From Glandiceps talaboti (Eukaryota > Hemichordata > Enteropneusta > Spengelidae), in contig NC_135550.1 in the NCBI RefSeq assembly GCF_964340395.1, positions 28,939,176-29,003,175 of the forward strand: a DNA stretch of 64,000 nucleotides, in the 5' to 3' direction. Of this stretch, positions 40,901 through 55,900 are shown piece after piece. Position 1 is the stretch's first letter, and every line of letters starts with the position of its first letter. The notes beneath the pieces were generated by a model. It was not told where the DNA came from. It saw only the letters and a program-made list of their open reading frames with translations, and ran no database searches. The position numbers were made by a program, and so were the translations under genes.

Positions 40901-43900
40901 TGACTGCATAGTGATTTTAGGATTTGATAGTTGATGTTTTATTAAACTGTCTAGGCCATTGTATTGATCTATATACATGTAGGTATAGGTATATTACCTA
41001 CCTATCTTCCTAGTATCTCCCATATAGGAACTATGAATTAGTCATCTCAACATTCAAGTACTGTTGTGATTTGTGATTTTCAGCACACTTCTTCCTTGTT
41101 GTCTGGATAGGAATACAGTGTATGCGTAAGCTGTACACTCACTACCATTGACAGGTCTTGGCTTATGACTCATAAGAGTGGAAACAAACAAACATCCTAC
41201 AAACATCGTAACATACAATGTATTCTCTGCCCTTTCATCTATTTTTTATCAAGTTCAAATTACAGTATGTGATCAGGGTGAAATCTCTCTGGTGTAAAAT
41301 ATATACAAAGAAAAACCATAGTGAGAGTGTTATCTTATTGAGAATTCCTGACATGTTTGTGAAGTGCACCACCCAGTGTGTATGAACAGTGTCAAAATAA
41401 AGTATTGCACATGCTAAGTGATATAAAGTAATGATGTTATTTGCAAAGTGTGGTAGGTAATCTAATAATGTGATAGAGATAAAAATAAATCATATAACAA
41501 AAACTAGCTTGTTATAGCATGATATGACATGTTTACTGTTACATTATTATAGAGTGCCTAGACTGATGCTGGCTAGCAGGGATCTAGATAAAGGCTATTA
41601 GTAACCTTCCACTATTGATATCTCTAAATGTTCTACTTTTAAAGGTGTTCTATGTACATGTAGTAATTTGTTCCATATGTATTTCATCATGTGTACCCAA
41701 AAAGATAGTGAATTTCTTCAATGATTATGTAGGGTGAGGTGCATATTTTATGGGGTATATCTGATGTGTACATGAATAAAACTGATAAAAATGGTTTTCT
41801 GGAAAGAGTTCTGAGTCAATATGGTGTGGAGGTTTAAAGACCAATCCATATGTTTACTATGAAATCACATCATATTGTGTTATGTTTGTGTAGAAGTGCC
41901 TTCATGTCAGAGTTTAGGTTCAGGGCAGGATTACTTCTCACTGAGAAACCTGATATTGACATGAAGGAATGAATAGAGTAACATTCAAAGACTCTGGCTT
42001 GTGTATTTCAACACAGATTTGATTTAGAACACTGCTTTAAGGTGTATTGAATATAAAGTGAGTAGATTACACTAGAATACTGAATTAATCAACAGCAAGT
42101 ATGGGCTGGTACATTATGATTAAGGGTGCAATGAGATGTAACACTATGACATTATATTTTCCAGGCAGAAGTTTATGAATATTACATATGTCATGTCACA
42201 TGGTACCTAAAAAGATACACATCTCAAGGCATATTCATAATGTATTAAAAAATATGCTGCCAAGAAAAAAATGAGAGAATATTTTCGTAGATTTGACACT
42301 TTTTCTCATAATTACTGAATATTTGTTATTTATGTGCAGCATTTTAAGCGATGTCATCTTGCGATTTTAATTATGTATATTTTTGTGGTAGCTGTCCATG
42401 ATCAGGGACAAATATTATTACAGTGATATCTGTCTGACAGACTGTGGCTAAATCTTGTAAACAATTCATGTATTAAAATAATATCTGGGTCAGTTAGTTG
42501 TTCATAATTTAATATTACACATGATAATATGGAAATGTCTTATTTATATCAATGAAAGGGATATCTTGGTAGCAGCTGGTTGAATATCAATACTTCCTAA
42601 TTTTTAACTACTTGTGGTTTTGACATTGACTATTCACTCTGTTATGCAGTAATAATTAGGTTATTGTTTGTTACATTTTTGAGTGTTATATGCTGAATGT
42701 GAAAAATAGAGATTGTTTCTCCTTAATATGATTATTTGAAATCCGTAATGAGAACATCTTACTAAGTCATTTAATCAGTTGTCTTGATAACCAATGCTTG
42801 TATAGAGAATATTATAGTGATTTGTGTGGAAAATGGGATTAAGTTTGAGAGGCAGTGTATTATTCTCAGTATTATGTGTATGTTGGTGTGTGTTTTGTGA
42901 ATGATATATCTGTCATAAACGAAGTGTAGTTTATGAATAGAAAGCCGCCTAGACTGTGACCTGGTTGACTGTCTTATAGTGATGATGCCACTCTTTGTAT
43001 AAGAATGGATTTCAGTGAAATGAACCTACCCATTTATCAAGATTTACCTGTTTCATTTTATCTGCAGTCTCTATCTAATATCACAAATAGTCTGAGTCTT
43101 CAGTCAGTTGAGTTGATATGTTTCATGATTCATATTTAAAAGTCTGAGGATGTAGATTTTCATTGAAATGCTGTCCTTTTGTTCATGGACATTGATATAT
43201 ATAATTGAAAAAAACATTTTAGTTCTTCACTGAAAGTTCAAGTGTGAACAAATAAATACATGACATGTTTATTATCTTGGTATCATTGTGATTTGGAAAA
43301 ACTTAATAAATAAAAACAAAATTAGTGTGTAAATTTTCATCAAATAATCTACAAGTACATTGTAATAGAAAGTAATTTTCATATCCTTAACTTGAAGAAC
43401 ATTTTCAGGGTACAATTCTTCATTTTATTGATCAGGATGTCAAGGTTGACATTGAAGGTTAAATGATTGATAAAAAACAAATTGACACTTTGATAGTGTT
43501 TGTATATATTTCACTGATGTATTTGATATCACTACAGATGTCAGACCTAAGAAAAGGTCATTGCCCAGACTTACTGTGGGTAGAATCATGCAGTGGATAT
43601 GAAGACAACCAGATATCAATAATGATAACAATATCGAATATCATATTTATGTTTGACATGGCCTCCCTCTAAAGTTATGACCAAAGTGTAATATTATGAT
43701 TATGAATTCTTCATCTGAAATGTAAGGTGTGAAGTTTTTAATATTGACAACAATGTATTTACTAGTTTTCTGTATGTGTAGTCTAACTGGCTTGATTTTC
43801 TATAATATATCTCTTTCAATATTGACAACAATGTATTTACTAGTTTTCTGTGTGTGTAGTCTAACTGGCTTGATTTTCTACAATATCTCTCTTAACTGTT

Positions 43901-46900
43901 AACTGTATGTGGAGAGAAAGATCATTAAGTATAGCATCTAGACTATTGCATGTGCAGTGCAAAGGTAAAAAAACCATGACCCCATATTGACCTGTTGCCT
44001 TTTGAGGGTAAACAAGGAATGTAAATATTATTGACATTATCAAGGTATGGTCAGTGTTAGGAACACACATATTAAGGATACAGTTTGATCAATAACTATT
44101 AAAATAGGAGAAAAATAAGGAGACTTCTTGTCATTCATGTGGTCAAGGCCAAGGTGTCATTATTGTCAAATATATCTTTGTGTCTTTTTTCACCTCCTTG
44201 CATTGATAATCACCAATATAAATCATTTATTGAAAGGAAATGTTATTAAAACATTGATGACACTACACATAATGACTATGAACTCTAAAATTTTACCTGG
44301 CTATTCAAAGTTTGCTATCATGGTAGTTTATTGTATTTAGGAACCCGAGTAAAAAATGGTATGGTAGCACTCTATTATAACGTACACAAGCTTTTTATTT
44401 AGGAACTGTAGTATGTCTGTCATGTACAACTCAACTCATTATGGTCATCAAAATGGCTGACATTAGAAATTCAACACTGCTCTATAGAACTACCTAAACT
44501 TTTTTGCGTCAGTACTAGTCATAACAAAATCTTATAATGTGATAGTTTGTAAGATTTTCCTCTGATTTTTATATTTGCACATTGTCAAATTGTTCAAAAT
44601 GATGTCAAGGAAATAGTGTTTGTAAAAAAAAAAGTACAGAAAAGATATGATGGTCCAGACAAACATATGTACATGCATGGACTATTGTATCCAACCTCTT
44701 TCAGCACTGAATAGCACCATTTGAAGTAGTCAAGCATGTAAGCATAAATAATGGAGACAAAACATTTATTTTATCTATGCAATCGTTGGACTCAGTGATG
44801 TGTTCCAATTTGAATACAGTGTATATGTGACTGACAGTCAGATGTTGATGAAATCTATTAAATGACATATATTTCCTGCTTGTGTAATAGACTACTAAGA
44901 AACAAAAGAAATTTACCACTGAGTATCTTATTTTGAATATGCTGGATACGTACTATAAATTAGGTCAAACAGATTTCCTGAGCTATTTTCTTGTCATTGA
45001 TTGTTAAATGTGTGGTGTTGTATACATGAGTAAGACGGCAATCACAGAGACAGTGATGTGGTGGTAGATATTCAAATATACCAGGATTAATTTGTACAAT
45101 TAGTGGAATATTAGAGGCAGTATAAGGAATTTGATAAAATATACACAGCAATTTAAAAAGTGAAATATTGGAAATTAATGACAGTCCATTATACATTATA
45201 TTAAATCAGAGAATTAAATAATGCTAATAGCTGTATAAATATTTGCAATGTATATAATGTAAAAATGTCCCACATAATGCATCATTTACAGTAATAGAAG
45301 CACTCCTTTGACACATGGTTTTACACAAAACAGTATGATATGGCTATTTGAAGAAAGACTCAGCGACAGTCCATTAGTGCTACAGCTACATTCTGTAATC
45401 ACTACTGACGTTGACCAAATTATGTCATGATATTGCTGCAATGTCTGATTTGAGTTGTTTCCATTTAGGTCATTCGGTAAAAGAGTATGTATGTGTTTGT
45501 CTATGTCTGTAGGCGAGGGATTATTACGTTTAGATAATTCCACTAGTGTTGGTAGGGTCAAAGGGGTAGTTATATATATCAAGGCATGCTATGTAAATAC
45601 CAACATCGATGTCATTGATTCTTTGTACAAACCACATTGCATGCTTGGAATATTTTTTATTACCTGTAGTTTATCGAGAATTATGGAATGATGGAATCTC
45701 AATTTGCAGACAATTAATAAAATATAGCACTATCGAATTTCATAACACTTTTTAGAAACCAATTCTGCATCATTAATGTGCAATGGTGACTGCAGTGTAA
45801 TGTAATTACCATTATCTTAAATCTAAAGTCTTCTGTGTAAGTTAATGTAACCGTTCTGTGCAGGTCTTATTTTAGGAGCTAAATACTATAGAAGCTTGAG
45901 AGTCCTAAGAAGTGGTGGTTTGCTATGACATTGTTTTTAGCAATAAAAGACACTCTGTCAGCAGGCTGGAAATGAATGAATGAATGAATGAATGGAAGGG
46001 AGGGATAATGTCAACATAGCTATTGTTGATGAAAGAAATACCTTTATAATGGATTACAACATAGCTAGTGTAGAAGAATTTTAAACAAAGAATGTTTTAT
46101 TTTTGTTTTAAACAAAGAATCACTGTAACAAGACTGTTCACTGGTGTAGTGATTTCTGTTTGAGAAGTTTATATTCCTAAATGTTTTACCTATAGCTTAA
46201 ATTTTCTATCCATGGCACTGTAGCTGGCCCTTGCTATGGTTTTGTTGTTCCACATTATAAACCATAGGGTGATATTATTATATTATCATGTGGAAAAGCT
46301 GTGGTGTGGCTTAGATATAAATCATAGAAAAAGGAAAAATGTCTGTCTTTAATATTTGTTGGCGATAATCTATTGACCAGACACTAGAGGCTTTGTATGA
46401 CGTCACTGTCATGAATCAGTATTATACACAAACAAAGCTTGATGTGATAAAATAGTGTATCTGTTTAGTAGTAAACACCTGACTAGACACTGTTGATAGT
46501 TGAATCTACCATACCCAAATGTACAGTGTAGAAAATTCATATAGAAATTGTTATCAAGTGATGTGTACATCTTTTGAATCTAGTGTAATAGACCTAAACA
46601 ATAATTCATGGTTTATGTGTAGTCCCACACATTATCAACACACATGCAAATACTGTCATACTCTCTTATCAGTGGCTCGTTCACCTAAACTCAAATTATT
46701 TTATAGCCTCTCGCCCATTACTGACAAACTTGTATTTTACATCATTCTTTGCTTTTTTGGTAGTTGAATCTAATTTCTTTTCTTTATGTTGAAAGTAAAT
46801 TTCCCTTTAAAAAATTTCGTTCTTTCATGTTTGTTATATTTAAATGCATATTCACATACTACTACATATACATACATCAAACAAATGTACAGAAATGTAA

Positions 46901-49900
46901 TCTTTTTTATTAAAGTCTTCAGATAGAAGTACCTATTCTTTTATAGCTGTCTCTACATATAATACATATCAAGTTCAGATTTGAATATTGATGTTACTGA
47001 ATGTAAATGATTTCAAATAGACTATAAATTAGATTTGTCAAAATATTCACTAGTGTATATGATTATGAATCATGCTGTTGAGATACATCCATCATCTAAA
47101 ACACAAATGTAATTACTATTCCTATGATGACATTGCTTGGGCAACTAAAATGAGTAATTCTTACTTTTGTGGTTTTATCATGTTATGACCTTACCTTCCC
47201 CTTTCAAGATTCTTAGTAGGAGTGCACAGATCAATTTTTGATATCATGGATTTCTTTTTTCTGACTTCTCCAACAGAGTATGAAAAGGACGCTTCGATCC
47301 AATGAAATATTTATACCACAGGGTGGTGTGCTAGACACTGATTTAGATCTGTCATTTTCACTTCAGGTAAGTAATATAATTACATATGTACCATGTTGAT
47401 TATGTAGTACATGTAGTATATTGTTTGTGTATGGAGTCAGAGAATGTGCTGTCGTAGAATGAACAGTCTTTTAGTTCTGATTTGCTGCAGCTAACTTATT
47501 TAGTATAACAGCAGCATCTGCTGTCTGTTGTATCCTGTCACTATATTAGGATGCTGTATTGCATATCATGAAGGAAGCATATCCTTGGAGGATCTTGGAG
47601 AGGTCTGCTAAGTCTTATCTGGAATAGAGTAATCTTTTCTGTATACTGAACAGGAAATGAAGGGATGATTTCAACTCTGCATCATGGAAAACGTATGTGG
47701 CCATAGAAATTAAACCAGGAATGAATGCGTAACAGATTTGTATGCCTGAAATCTTTACAAAACAAAAGAAAAGTATTTAGATTTAGCAAAAATAGACAGA
47801 TTTCCATAGAATATGTTAATTACACACATGCATGATCGCACAACTATTGAACACCAGACTAAACATTAAGGTAGGTGAAATGAATTAATGCATGGCATAA
47901 TCTACCCACAGTATTTTCCCAAATAAAAATGTAGTACATTGCATGGGTAGAGTTGTAGGTAGGTATGTGCTGTAGGAAATAACATGTCTATATTACAATA
48001 ATAATAGCTATATCACATGCACACCGCATCAATAATCACTTTACCCCAGCATACTTTACTACTTATACTGTAGCCTAGGCAATTCATATCGTAAAGTCTT
48101 GTTTTCAAAAAATCTAATTACTTTTCCAAGGCAGATTAGATATAATGTTGATATTTCAACGGCTAATCCAGCTATCTCTACTTTTATCATTACAATATGT
48201 TGAAATCTAACTCAGATGTATTGTATGTTTGTTTTTTTTCATTTTGTCACATTTATTAAAATTTGCAATTTCTAAATATACATGTACGTACATGTAATAT
48301 TTGTTGTTTATTTCGTTGTGTGTAAATTTTGTAGCTGAAAAGAGAATATAATCGAAATGTACATATTCAAAATTATTTTCAAACACCAGTGTACTGCCTG
48401 TTATGGCTATTTAATTTGTTTAATACTTAGAAATAAGATAATTGGATGCAAGATGTGAGATGTGAAGTCACAACAAGCTTTTAGTCTAATTTCAGTTGTA
48501 CATTTTAGCTATAAAAAGTTTTTAATTTTGTCATTTCATTAACAAAATTATAAGTTAATTACATGCTTTCATTTGGTTGATTGATTGTCAATGCTGTCAT
48601 CAGAGCTTTGTTTTTCTATATGATAAGAATGACAACTCTGAATTTAAAAACATCAAGTGTTATTAATTTCAGGTCTGTAAATGTCAGTGTCTACTTATAC
48701 ATACTTTATACAATGATTATGCCCTTATGCAGTTCTCATTAGCTCAAAATTGCTATGCACAAGTGGTAACAGTCAAGTATTTGGTAATATACCATGATAT
48801 TTATTATACTGGAAAATAAAATATATGGTACTGCTATATATTTCAAAAGGGATTTGTTTATTAGCAGTAAAAAATTGGTTGATTTGTGTGGAAAATTTAG
48901 TATCCATTGTTTTCTACAGTAGTAAATACTTGTCATTGCAAAGTTCAGAGACTGTGGAAAATGTATGATGTGTGTGCCTTTCTTACCTTTAACCTACATT
49001 CAATATCTCCTTACATTGCTAAACTAGAAGTGTGTCATGATGCTAAATAGAAACACTCAGTCATGTATTGTAAATTTGGATTTGATGGTTTTATTTTTTA
49101 AGGATACACGCCTGAAAGTGTATTCCATAGTTGAAATGTTGGTGCTGACACTACACTGTGAGCATACATCATTACATGCTCTTCAGCTTCCTATTGTAGG
49201 AATGGAATACTACAACATTGTTACTCATATTCAGTATTACTATGGCATACAAATGTAGTATGGTTGGAAAACAGTTGTTAGAATTCTTCTCATACATCAC
49301 ATAGCTACAATTGATGTGTTTTGTAACAGTTTGATGTATGTAATAATAATATTTCACAGGAGTATAGCTTGTCATTTGTGACACATTCTACCAATTGTAA
49401 CTGTCAGTGTTTCCAGATGACGTCACTCTATCACCATAACTGATCTATATCATTCTGTTATAAAAAGTATAAAACTCATTATTTGTAGAGGTCGAGTTCT
49501 GTAAATCATCTCATCATTAGTATGTATTTGGAACTGAATAATTAACATTTATACATCCAGATATTGAATCTTAAAAACCTTCATTAAGCTTTCATTTTAC
49601 AAGATATCTTGTGAAAAGGTAAAATGTACCGGAATTTCCATGTTAATTTACTGGGGGGTCCTCATGAATAGTACATGAATGATTTGGAAACCTATGCAAG
49701 TTTTACCAGATTTCCCTTTGTTATGAGAGTTCTCAAACTTTAGCAAACCCACTTTTATTTTTCGTGGCCCCAACTTTACCTTTAGATAGAACATTCTCTT
49801 TCAACATTTTGTTTTGCTATGATTTTATTAACCCCCCCACCCCACATACACACATACACACACACACACACACACACATTGAGGGGTCTTATTAGTTTTG

Positions 49901-52900
49901 TCTGTCTGTTCATCTTTCCTTGCATACGAACAACTCAAGTTATTTGGTTAAAACCTGATAGAATTCAATATCGAGGGCATATGTACAACATATATCAGTG
50001 TAGGTGAGCATAAATGTTCACCTATGTTAATATTAGATATGTTGTTCCTGTATAACTATGTCATTTGACCACCAAACTTGACCATTATAAACATTTGTAC
50101 ATTGTAATAATGGGTTGAAAATAGGGGTTCACCATACTTGTTTCCATGGTAATAATTCGTGTAAAGATCAAAACTCATTAAAATTAATTTGTGCTTACTG
50201 AAGTAAATATTGTAAAAAAAAAGGATAAAATATGTTTAAACTTTTCCCCATGAAGTTGATGTAAGAATTTATAATATAAGTAGTTGTTTGTAAAGGTTGT
50301 CATGCCAACATTGTTAACATCTGGATTTGAAAGAGCACAGGGAAGGAAAAAAGTCAGTTTCTGTAAGTCTACAAAATCTGTAGACTTACAAATTGTAGTT
50401 TGAAAGTTTTTTCTATGTGGATTTTCAAGTTGAAAATGCAAAGAAATCAATCGGTTACCATAATCTTTGTCAAATTACACCAAAGACAATATGTTGAAAT
50501 GGAAAGAAAGACCAAGTTAAAATAATATTAAAAGGCATTTTGTATTAATTTCTGCTAACTTAGGGAGTCCAAAAATGTGTGCACATGAAAGATGTAATTG
50601 CTGGCAAGGTAGTGTTGAAATATTTGGAACAGCAAAACTCTGAACATTATTTTAGTATGAGAAAAATGGACCCTCAAGGCGTTGTCATTATTATTCAACC
50701 TTATACTGAATTCATACACTTTTTATGATCTTAACTTTCCATCAGTTAGCCTGGCAAGACCACAAATTGCAACTGAACAGCTTCTAAGCAAATAAGCAGT
50801 TTATTTTTACATAAAATGTGCATATAAATTTGGCATTCTTCTCATTAGGTCTAATGTATGTCAGCATCTGAAGTCAAGTATTAATAGTATGCAACATTTC
50901 CTTCAGAGCCTGTGCAAAGGTGACACAGAATATTAGATATGTGCAACATGGTACATGCAGTAATTCCAGGCTGTATACATATATACTTCAATATTCACAT
51001 TTAATGGTGATGACACATTACATGGGCACATGGAGATGCAAACAATGTTGGTGCTTATTAAAGTCACCTATTCATGGTATTGAAAATCTTCACATACATA
51101 CAATATCAAAGAAACACATTAACGTATCTAGAATGACACTTCTGAAATATTAGGTAATATTTTTCCTTTTGGAATAATGCATGCTGTCTCCATATTGTAT
51201 TAAATATACTCCTATATCAGGTCTTTGATTTATATAATGGTTTACAGAAGCTATACACATATAACAAATTGTGTGTGAGTATATGACTAGGTACTAGGTA
51301 TTTAATCAATTTTGTATTTCGAGACTAATTACAGATTGTTTACCCATTACAAGAGCCATTTCAGGAGGAAGTGTGGTATGTCTCAATCTGACTTTATGAG
51401 CTTAATCTTGATTCTGAAATACCGATAATACATTTTATGGGTATTGGAATTGTGTCTCAGATGGAGACTTGTTTTTTATGTATACTGTTTGTCAAAGTGA
51501 TTCTTTAATCCATCAGAAAATACTATTGAGACTCTGAGAGTCGGAAGTCAGAAGTCTTTAAAGCCTTGATTTATCCATACAGAAATGAAATGAGTACTGT
51601 CTGGAGTGGGTTTCAGATCACCTGTTACACAGTCTGTTGATTTTTATTGTCATGTACATACACAAGGTTGTTATACAGGTGTGTGCAGTTACAATAATCA
51701 CAAAACCAGAAGTTCTTTGTCTGTCAACATGCTTTTACATCATTCACATATTTAGTTGTCTGTTAAATAGCCTGTCTTAAATTTGTATTGTACTTTGCAA
51801 GGTCTTGTAACCATACACCTGCAGTCATTTGTCAGCATTGTAGCTGTTCAGATCCTTTGTGTGTGTGGCTACAGTAAACATTGCAGAGTAACAACAATGT
51901 CAATAAGGAAAATGGTACCCCCATTTTGTAGTTCAGTACAGTCACTATTTCAAGGCCAATATTGTTGTTTGTTCATGTGAACAGTGTTTGTGTACAACAA
52001 AACAAAACCTAGCATTGAATTGCCTTTCTGTATTGTTCCCAGATTTGTTCATAGTTTCTTCCTTGTCTGTGATTTTTTGAAGAACTGATTGTTCACAATA
52101 GATAACTGCTGTGTCCAGTTTTTATAATTGATCATTTTTGTCTATAATGGTGTTTTGAATCATTCAGGAATTATTTCTTTGCTGTTATACAAGTAAAAAT
52201 CATGAAATGTATATAGATACATCACATAGCTGACACTGGTGTATTTTCTACTGAACATTCTGAATTGTAATCTCTCAAAAACTTCTTGTGCCAAGCGGAA
52301 TACCCAGTGAAAATTTCCATTGCTTCGTGTGTCCAACATAACCATAACCACAACATAGTGTACGTGAGTAGACAAGGATATTGTGAAAACAGATCACAGG
52401 CATAAAATACAAAGTTCTATTTTCAGCAGTCATAAGTGCCAAGGAAAATAAATCATTTTCCCATGTGTTCACTTGTTTTAGTTTAAACTTGAAAACAGAT
52501 ACATTGTTTTCCTGTAGACGTAATGCATTTTAAAACCTGTACATGCATGTTAACCAAAATATTGCCTGCATGTAAACAGAAAGCTACTAGCTGCTTACTA
52601 CAACTATACAAGCAGCTCAAAGTAAGACTGAAATATGTTGAATATACCGTTGATAAAATCAATCCTGTTCAAACTTTCAATTAGGAGAGTGGAGGAAACA
52701 CTTAGTTTTACCAAGTTCAATACTACAACAGTAACAGGCAAATAAACCTAGTGACATGTTTGAGTGAGAGGAAGTGATGTTTATGTTTTGTTGCTGTATT
52801 TTGTATACACTGACATGTGAAAGGGCACCTTCTGAACAAATCCAAGGAATGACATTCCACCTTTGAAAAGACTGGACAATGTACGAGTGGAAGACCATTT

Positions 52901-55900
52901 TAGAACAACATTTTCTAATCCTTCTCAGATTAACATTACAATATGTGGTGTGTTATTATGTTTACAAATGATTCACACAATTCAGGTACATACCTTCTAT
53001 TGATGGGTCATTCATTTTCAATGGGGTTCTACAAAAGCCCATTAGTCCAGTTTTAGAGAATTAACTCAATTTACTGACCTAGAAATAAAATGTGGATTGA
53101 GACTTAAGTTACAATTTTTTTTGTAATAATGTTGATGTGAAAGGTTTCCATATCTGGTGTTAAAATGCCAGTACAATATGGACCTGTTTGTTTGTACATA
53201 GCATGCACCATCTGTGACATCAACATTATAAAGATAATGAAGAAATTGAATTGTGCTACTGTTAAAATAACATGCATCATAAAATACATTCAATCACTCT
53301 AGCACTTTTAGTACTTAGTCTAAAATCCGTTTACGTTTATCATCAGTTTCTCTTCATATACATGGCAGCCTTTATGAAGATTAATGGTTGTAAAATATTG
53401 TTTCAAAGTGGTTGCTTACATTGGTTTTCAAGGGGTATAGAAGTATTGATAATTTATATTTGTCATGTCACACAAAGTGACATGTACAAATGTAGGAATT
53501 CATTACTATGTTGTCAAAATTCAGTGTTTCATTTCTAATTTCGTACTTTCAATATTTACTGTGTTTGATGGATTATGTAGAAAAATGACTTTGTAATTGA
53601 AGCAATTAAATGTTTATTATGGAACTAACTCACTAATCCTAACAGCACTACATGTAGTGTCACATACATTCTAATAGGTTTTGTGATGAATGTATTCTAC
53701 CAGCATATCTTTCTCATTAACATTTAATTTTTTATCTATTTTACATGGTACATATACTGGTAGTGCTGCCAATGTTGCATCATCATCATTTGCATTGCAT
53801 ATTCTCTAATTTATTCATCCCAGATGTCACATACACTATGTACAAGAGAGGTTTCCACAAATAATGTGCAATACCAACAGAGCTTGGACAATGTAGAAAA
53901 TGTCAACTGCAAATTAACAACTTTCCTTGGTATTTGCATAATATTCAAAAACAATCACCACCATGAGAGGACTGTGACATTGTTTAGTGTTCGTGTTATC
54001 ATAGTGTTTGTACACCTATCTCTATGATGAAATGCATGATTTAAAAGCTTGAAAGCTGATTTCGTTCAACTTATATTTTCCTGGTATCGGCTATACTCTG
54101 TAGATAATTTATGATAAATTTCATCACTTTGTTTTGAGGCCTAATCACGTTTGATGTATGATGGCCACTTTTGCCATAAAAATGCTTACTGTGCTCACAG
54201 ATGTGGAGACTATGTGATATTAGGAATGAACACTATGAAAAATATGCATTTTGAAATTCAACATCACAAGTCATATTGAGCCATTTTATGCATATTCTAA
54301 CAGAAGTTTCTGATGCATATTATAACATATTGGTTCAAGTGTCTGGTACCATGTAATTTGTGTTTTATGTGAGTCACTTTTGTGATGACTTTAATTTACA
54401 AAATTGAAAGAGCCTAAATTTGCTTAGACTGTGTCTGCACTGAAGTTTTGTATCTGTATAGAGTGTGTTGTCTGTCTGCCAATCAATCAATCAATCAATC
54501 AATCAAGTTATGTGATACTGTGTGATTGATACTTTTAAGGCATTTTTTGTTGGCTACCTATGAATTTTGATATCAGCTATATTGCCATCCATTATTATAC
54601 TCTAGTAAGATTTTACATGTAGTCTAATCTTGAACATTAATTGTCAAATAAATGAAATATATTTATGTTGTGCCCATTTCATCATGTGTAATGCCATAGT
54701 CGACAGGTGACAAAGAAAGATTCATGCATCTTTCTTCAGACACTGTCTTCCATTACATACATTGTGTTAATTTCTTAGTCATCTCATGTCTATGCATTTA
54801 ATATCAAAAGTTGGTTAGTTTGTATTCAGTATATGTTTGTCCTGTGTGATTGTCTGCAAGTGTGCCATACATCAAGAATCACATTTACGCAATGACTTTC
54901 ACCTTAATTTGTTATATACAAATGAGAACTTACAATCAATACCAGAAATGTGATTGAATTTGGTTCCAACATGGTGCACAGGCCACGAATGGCATCCTAA
55001 TATTTTGTGACATGTAGCAGTACACGTTTGCAAGTAATCAGCATTTTTCACTTGCCATGCTCATGTACTATGATGTAGGTGGAAATGACAGCCCCAGGTG
55101 ATATGTGGTGATTTGTAACATTACATAGACGTGCATGTAATCTGAGAAATGTTCAAGTAAATGGTGCTCAATTTGAAGAACAAGTCTGTCAAGTAGAAAA
55201 CTGGAATAAATTATTTAGTGTTTGCCTATTGCTAATGGTCACTAGCAATATACATATTACTGAAATTGGTCTCCAGAGATTTTTTTTTTCCATCAACAAC
55301 TCCCAACATTTACACAACACTGAGCATTTACTGCTAATAAATCGAAAGCATTAAAATAGCTCATTTGTAACTTGAGACATCTAGATGGTAATATATACCA
55401 GTACATGTATATATACATCAAGAACCATGACACATTAATAATTGGCTTCCACAGTTCCTGTTTTCCAGTACCAATTATATGTCGGCCATGAAAAATAAAC
55501 AGATGAAGAAGACATTATTTTTACACTGTTGAATTATTATCCTGGATGTTGTTACTGAATACTTGGTGCCAGAAAATTTAATTAATATGTTGTGTTTTTC
55601 TTGGGAAGTGAGTACAATACTCACATGCTCTTAAACCCTCTGTAAAAAAAGACTCATTCCAATACTGTGAATGTCTGGTGTTCCTTTATGGAAAATCTGT
55701 ACATCTTTATAGTCTAGCTCTACTGACATCAGTTGTGATATGTATCAAGGAAAAATTGGAAGGGCATTTATTAACTTTAAACATCGGTATTTAATAACAA
55801 GATAGAACTTACAAATATGGTAAATGACACTCTTTTGGTCATTTGATAAGCACCTCACATAAAGAAATGTACACATATATTTATTTATTAATTTTATACA

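Noticed and set aside
45286-45582. 98-codon minus-strand frame in PACS intron 2
   Set aside because: No recognisable domain, and composition is like the surrounding intron.
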